Below, piece after piece: positions 14,245 to 17,060 of a DNA stretch of 17,060 bases. This stretch comes from Actinomycetota bacterium (GTDB lineage Bacteria; Actinomycetota; UBA4738; CADDZG01; WHSQ01), in the NCBI GenBank assembly GCA_030448085.1, contig JAUJNU010000035.1:1-17060 (forward strand), given 5' to 3'. The notes below the pieces were generated by a model. It was given only the letters and a program-made list of their open reading frames with translations, was not told the origin of the DNA and did no database searches. The translations under genes and the position numbers were made by a program. Position 1 is the first letter of the stretch. Every line of letters starts with the position of its first letter.

Positions 14245-14979
14245 ATGGCCAGCCGCAACCCTGCATTCAGCGAGAAGGCGTTCCAGCGGGCGCGGGATGA
14301 GTCCCTGACCGCCCATGGCTCCATGACGGTCAACGGGTCGATCCAGAAGACCCTTCTCCTGATCTTGATCGCGGCAGTGACCGGCTCTTACACCTGGAAC
14401 CAGCACTTTGCCGGCCAGGACGTGAGCGCCTGGGTCATCGGAGGGATCATCGGCGGGCTCATCGCTGCCCTGGTGACCATCTTCAAGCCCAAGGTGGCAC
14501 ACGTGAGCGCCCCGATCTACGCCGCGCTCGAGGGCCTGGCTCTCGGGGGCATCTCGGCCGTCTACAACACCGCGTACGAAGGCCTTCCCGCCCAGGCGAT
14601 CCTGCTCACGGTGTCCGTCCTCGTCGTGATGCTCTTCCTCTACGTGGCGAGGATCATCCGGGTGACGCAGAGGCTGCGAACCGGGATCATCGCCGCCACG
14701 GGCGCGATCTTTCTCGTGTACATCCTGTCTTTCATCCTGAGCCTGTTCGGGGTCCAGATGCCCTTGATCCACGAAAGCAGCGCGCTCGGGATCGGCTTCA
14801 GCCTCGTGGTAGTAGGCATAGCAGCGTTCAACCTGCTCCTCGACTTCGACTTCATCGAGAGAGGCGCGAACGGGGGCCTTCCGAAGCGGTACGAGTGGTT
14901 CGGGGCCTTCGGCTTGATGGTGACCCTCGTATGGCTGTATCTCGAGATCCTGAGGCTGCTCGGAAAGCTCCGGGACTAG
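14245..14979 (+). CDS. Bax inhibitor-1 / YccA family membrane protein
   Basis: A 244-residue membrane protein with seven hydrophobic segments, the BI-1 (UPF0005) topology. Recognisable features are the actinobacterial N-terminus MASRNPAF, HVSAPIYAALEGLALGGISA after the second helix, and the C-terminal half FNLLLDFDFIERGANGGLPK with RYEWFGAFGLMVTLVWLYLE, carrying the conserved acidic DFDFIE. Eukaryotic and bacterial relatives are described as calcium leak channels or protease modulators; the role here is unproven. ATG 14245 has GAGGAAG close by and AAGGAG 11 nt upstream; in-frame GTG codons at 14233 and 14236 are alternatives. The stop codon overlaps the stop of the convergent HD-domain gene in CTAG. 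Confidence 0.93.
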   Translation: MASRNPAFSEKAFQRARDESLTAHGSMTVNGSIQKTLLLILIAAVTGSYTWNQHFAGQDVSAWVIGGIIGGLIAALVTIFKPKVAHVSAPIYAALEGLALGGISAVYNTAYEGLPAQAILLTVSVLVVMLFLYVARIIRVTQRLRTGIIAATGAIFLVYILSFILSLFGVQMPLIHESSALGIGFSLVVVGIAAFNLLLDFDFIERGANGGLPKRYEWFGAFGLMVTLVWLYLEILRLLGKLRD

Positions 14980-15581
14980 CTTCTTCCGGCCAGCTCTTCG
15001 AACCAAGCGAGGGGTTCGCTGCTCTTCGAAGGGGTCGCGTTGTCGGCTCTGTAGAACGCGAGGTACAGCGGCAACAGGGGGCCGAGCCGCGCTATCAGTC
15101 GCCCCGCCCTCGCGTTGGCGCGGTCCCAGCGTCCCTTCCTGGCCCCCAGTCCCCAGCTGTTGTAAGCCTCGTCGTGGAGCTCGATGATCTCGAGCACCTC
15201 CGGGTCACTGATGTAGCCCTCGGCGAAGCGTCGCGCTATCGCGGCGTGATGGTTGGCGCCGCTCCGCGGCCTGGCGTGGTTCACCTTGTACTTGAAGGTG
15301 TCGTGGACCAGCGCGATCAGCCGCAGCTTGGCCCGGTCTCCCTGGGAGCGCGGTTCCCGGTCGATGTTCTCGAGCACCTGCGCGATGTGGATGACGACCT
15401 TGCCCTCTTGATGGCCCGGCCGCGGCTTCCCCCAACGCGCGCCCTCCAGCCATTCAGGGTCCGAGCAGATCTGTCGCTCGAGCTCGGTCTCGAGCTCGGG
15501 CATCCGAAAGGAGACGCCGGCATCGGCTTGAGCCTGGCTCGCTCCGCCCCTCCTCGGCCTCAGTGTCGCTAGACGTCTCAC
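14976..15581 (-). CDS. HD-domain protein, putative metal-dependent phosphohydrolase
   Basis: A protein of up to 201 residues with HD-type ligands in order: H65 in VVIHIAQVLENID, H93-D94 in ALVHDTFKYK, H111/H112 in GANHHAAIARRF and D137 in IELHDEAYNSW. This spacing fits a hydrolase acting on nucleotides or other phosphomonoesters; the substrate is unknown. The GTG at 15581 gives the longest form; ATG 15503 would start at MPELETELERQI, just before the conserved part, and is equally plausible since neither has a strong ribosome-binding site. The N-terminal 26 residues (Arg/Gly/Ala-rich) add no recognisable domain. It converges with the BI-1 gene, sharing the 4-bp CTAG, and is divergent from the oxidoreductase gene across about 150 bp. 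Confidence 0.82.
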   Translation of the reverse strand: MRRLATLRPRRGGASQAQADAGVSFRMPELETELERQICSDPEWLEGARWGKPRPGHQEGKVVIHIAQVLENIDREPRSQGDRAKLRLIALVHDTFKYKVNHARPRSGANHHAAIARRFAEGYISDPEVLEIIELHDEAYNSWGLGARKGRWDRANARAGRLIARLGPLLPLYLAFYRADNATPSKSSEPLAWFEELAGRS

Positions 15582-15731
15582 CGCTCACGACCCTATTAGA
15601 GGTTCGCTGGGTGCCTTGGTCCTCTTCGTCCTCATCATCCGAGTGGGGCCCGGCTGCAACTCTGCGAAGGTATAGATGGCGATCTCCATCTCGCCCTTCT
15701 TAACCGCGATGGGAGACGTGTAAGGAGGCGA

Positions 15732-16703
15732 GTGAGGAGCGTGAAGATCGTAAGGATGCACACCACAGGCGGACCGGAGGTGCTTCGCCTGGAGGAGGCA
15801 CAGCTTCCCGGGCCCCGACCCCACGAGGCGCGGGTTCGCCTCGAAGTGGTGGGGGTCAATTTCATCGACGTGAACCACCGCTCCGGCGCTTACGCGGTGG
15901 TTCTGCCGTTCACGCCGGGCTCCGAGGGGGCCGGGGTCGTCATCGAGGCGGGCGAAAACTCGGGGGTCAAGGCCGGCGATCGCGTGGTGTTCGCCATGGT
16001 GCCCCATGCATATGCGGAAGAGATCATCGCCCCCGGCGAGCGACTGGTGCCCATCCCAGATGAGGTGACTACCGAGGCCTCCGCGGCGGTGATGCTCCAG
16101 GGCATGACGGCGCATTGCCTGCTCGAGTCAGCGGGGGCCCTCACCCCGGGCAGCCTGTGCGTCGTGCACGCGGCGGCCGGAGGTGTCGGTTTGCTCCTGA
16201 CCCAGATGGCGAGGCGGCGCGGGCTGCGCGTGATCGGAACCGTCTCCAGCCGGGCGAAGGCGCAGGCCGCGAGCGCGGCGGGGGCCGAGCACGTCGTCGT
16301 CCATACGGAGAGGGACTTCGGCGAGGTTGTGGACGAGCTGAGCGGGGGTGAGGGAGCCCGAGCCGTCTTCGACGCGATAGGCAAGGACACGTTCGAGCGG
16401 AGCCTCGGCTCCCTTGGATCACGGGGCCGCATGGTCCTCTACGGGCAGGCCAGCGGCCCGCCGCCCCTGCTCGACCCGCGCAGGCTGGGCGAGCGATCCC
16501 TCTTCCTGACGCGTCCGCTCCTCGCGCACTACATCGCCAGCCGTCGCGAGCTGATGCATCGGGCGGAGGAGGTCCTGGACCAAGTGGCGAGAGGAGAGCT
16601 GAACGTGCTGGTCCACGGGCGCTACCGGCTGGGGGATGCGGCCGTGGCCCACGCCGACCTCGCGTCACGCCGGACGACCGGGAAGCTGTTGCTCCTCCCC
16701 TGA
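15732..16703 (+). CDS. Zinc-free quinone oxidoreductase-like MDR enzyme
   Basis: A 323-residue medium-chain dehydrogenase/reductase of the NADPH:quinone oxidoreductase type. Motifs: TTGGPEVLRLEE near the N-terminus, VGVNFIDVNHRSGAY, PFTPGSEGAGVV, the linker LQGMTAHCLLESAG and the NADP-binding HAAAGGVGLLLTQMA, followed by GTVSSRAKAQAASAAGAEHV and YGQASGPPP. The catalytic zinc cysteines of alcohol dehydrogenases are absent, as expected. GTG 15732 lies 3 nt after AAGGAGG, which is tight; GTG 15741 fits the family's usual N-terminus better, so the true start may be there. The enzyme is cytoplasmic; quinones or enones are likely substrates. No pathway partner is adjacent. Confidence 0.93.
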   Translation: MRSVKIVRMHTTGGPEVLRLEEAQLPGPRPHEARVRLEVVGVNFIDVNHRSGAYAVVLPFTPGSEGAGVVIEAGENSGVKAGDRVVFAMVPHAYAEEIIAPGERLVPIPDEVTTEASAAVMLQGMTAHCLLESAGALTPGSLCVVHAAAGGVGLLLTQMARRRGLRVIGTVSSRAKAQAASAAGAEHVVVHTERDFGEVVDELSGGEGARAVFDAIGKDTFERSLGSLGSRGRMVLYGQASGPPPLLDPRRLGERSLFLTRPLLAHYIASRRELMHRAEEVLDQVARGELNVLVHGRYRLGDAAVAHADLASRRTTGKLLLLP

Positions 16704-16729
16704 CATCCAGGCGGTATGCTACATATCGT
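16700..16729 (+). promoter_or_regulatory. Candidate promoter for the gene at 16759
   Basis: CTGACA (16700-16705) and TATCGT (16724-16729) are 18 bp apart and resemble a sigma-70-type -35/-10 pair. The -35 overlaps the TGA stop of the oxidoreductase gene. A start would fall about 20-25 nt before the GTG at 16759. This is by eye only; TATGCT at 16715-16720 is an alternative -10. Confidence 0.3.
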
Positions 16730-16758
16730 CAGTATGCCGGTTCGAGGAAGGCTGGCCT

Positions 16759-17060
16759 GTGGCTCTCGTGTCGGAAGCTCCCGTCGGGCGGGCGCGGCCC
16801 CTGGAACCCTTTCCAGAGCGCCTACGCCCCGGCCTCGCGCGCTGGGCTCGGCATCTCGAGAGCCTCGAGTGGGCAGCGTGGCTGCTGGACGACAAGGGCC
16901 GTCTCGTGTGGACCTCCCCAGAGCTCCGGTACTTCCTGGGCGTGAAGCCGGAGGACGACGTGGGGTACGGGATCCATGGCTTGGAGGCATTCACGAAGAA
17001 CGTGTGGCTCTCTCGCATCGACCCCGACAGCAGGATGCCGCTCTTCTGCGAGGCGGCCCG
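16759..17060 (+). CDS. Signalling protein with PAS-like N-terminus, 5' part only
   Basis: GTG 16759 follows GAGGAAGG by 7 nt and opens a frame that runs off the window end after about 100 residues. After a proline/arginine-rich lead comes WARHLESLEWAAWLLDDKGR, then LVWTSPELRYFLGVKPEDD and GYGIHGLEAFTKNVWLSRID. The LLDDKGRLVWTSPELRYFLG stretch has the look of a PAS-type sensory fold, in which a description of self is followed by a helix. In actinomycetes such N-termini can precede adenylate/guanylate cyclase or other output domains, but the output domain lies beyond the window, so the function is open. Confidence 0.7.
   Translation, partial: MALVSEAPVGRARPLEPFPERLRPGLARWARHLESLEWAAWLLDDKGRLVWTSPELRYFLGVKPEDDVGYGIHGLEAFTKNVWLSRIDPDSRMPLFCEAA

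Noticed and set aside
14200..15006. Long minus-strand frame opposite the BI-1 gene, rich in Asp/His/Glu
   Set aside because: It is the antisense image of hydrophobic codons; the seven-helix BI-1 protein explains the region.
15585..16115. Minus-strand frame of 176 codons opposite the quinone oxidoreductase
   Set aside because: It mirrors the well-supported plus-strand gene and has no family motif.

Overview
This GC-rich window carries many GTG starts and 4-bp gene overlaps, and it appears to come from an actinomycete (Actinomycetota). The main evidence is the run cysM, murI, an Rv1339-like phosphodiesterase, rph and rdgB, which matches the order around Rv1336-Rv1341 of Mycobacterium tuberculosis except that the rhomboid gene is missing. 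A mycothiol-dependent-type enzyme and a CysO-type CysM tail agree with this. The genus cannot be named from the sequence; it does not look like one of the well-studied genera.

Layout. Positions 2-4120 (+) form a tight housekeeping operon: cysM (5' end outside the window), murI, cAMP phosphodiesterase-like MBL protein, rph, rdgB and pdxH. Positions 4132-5016 (-) hold tRNA-Leu(UAG) followed almost without a gap by a hisN-like phosphatase whose reading frame breaks near its end. Positions 5090-7015 hold signalling genes: an RsbW-like kinase (+), then a mycothiol-dependent-type enzyme and a small soluble histidine kinase (both -). Positions 7118-9147 hold an intergenic stretch and two secreted proteins on the minus strand, one of them an RTX-like calcium-binding repeat protein. 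Positions 9407-10072 (+) encode a helical protein ending in two 47-residue repeats, with a palindrome upstream and a textbook terminator downstream.

Positions about 10.2-13.0 kb are unusual: every gene there is split by 1-nt frame changes (a secreted protein, a small membrane protein, a CADD-family diiron protein and rsgA), yet the conserved motifs survive in alternating frames. This looks more like a poor stretch of sequence than gene decay, and these genes should be read as composites. Positions 13.1-17.06 kb are clean again: an EamA transporter (-), a Bax inhibitor-1/YccA membrane protein (+), an HD-domain protein (-), a quinone oxidoreductase-like enzyme (+) and the start of a PAS-like signalling protein cut by the window end.

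How the genes work together: the first operon joins cysteine synthesis, peptidoglycan D-glutamate supply, cyclic nucleotide turnover, tRNA 3' trimming, nucleotide-pool sanitation and PLP supply (PLP is the CysM cofactor). The transcription order EamA, rsgA, CADD on the minus strand may form one unit. The most notable single gene is the CADD homologue, which appears to keep both the Tyr and the Lys that the chlamydial enzyme sacrifices in p-aminobenzoate synthesis. I found no transposase, CRISPR array, rRNA or integrated element.
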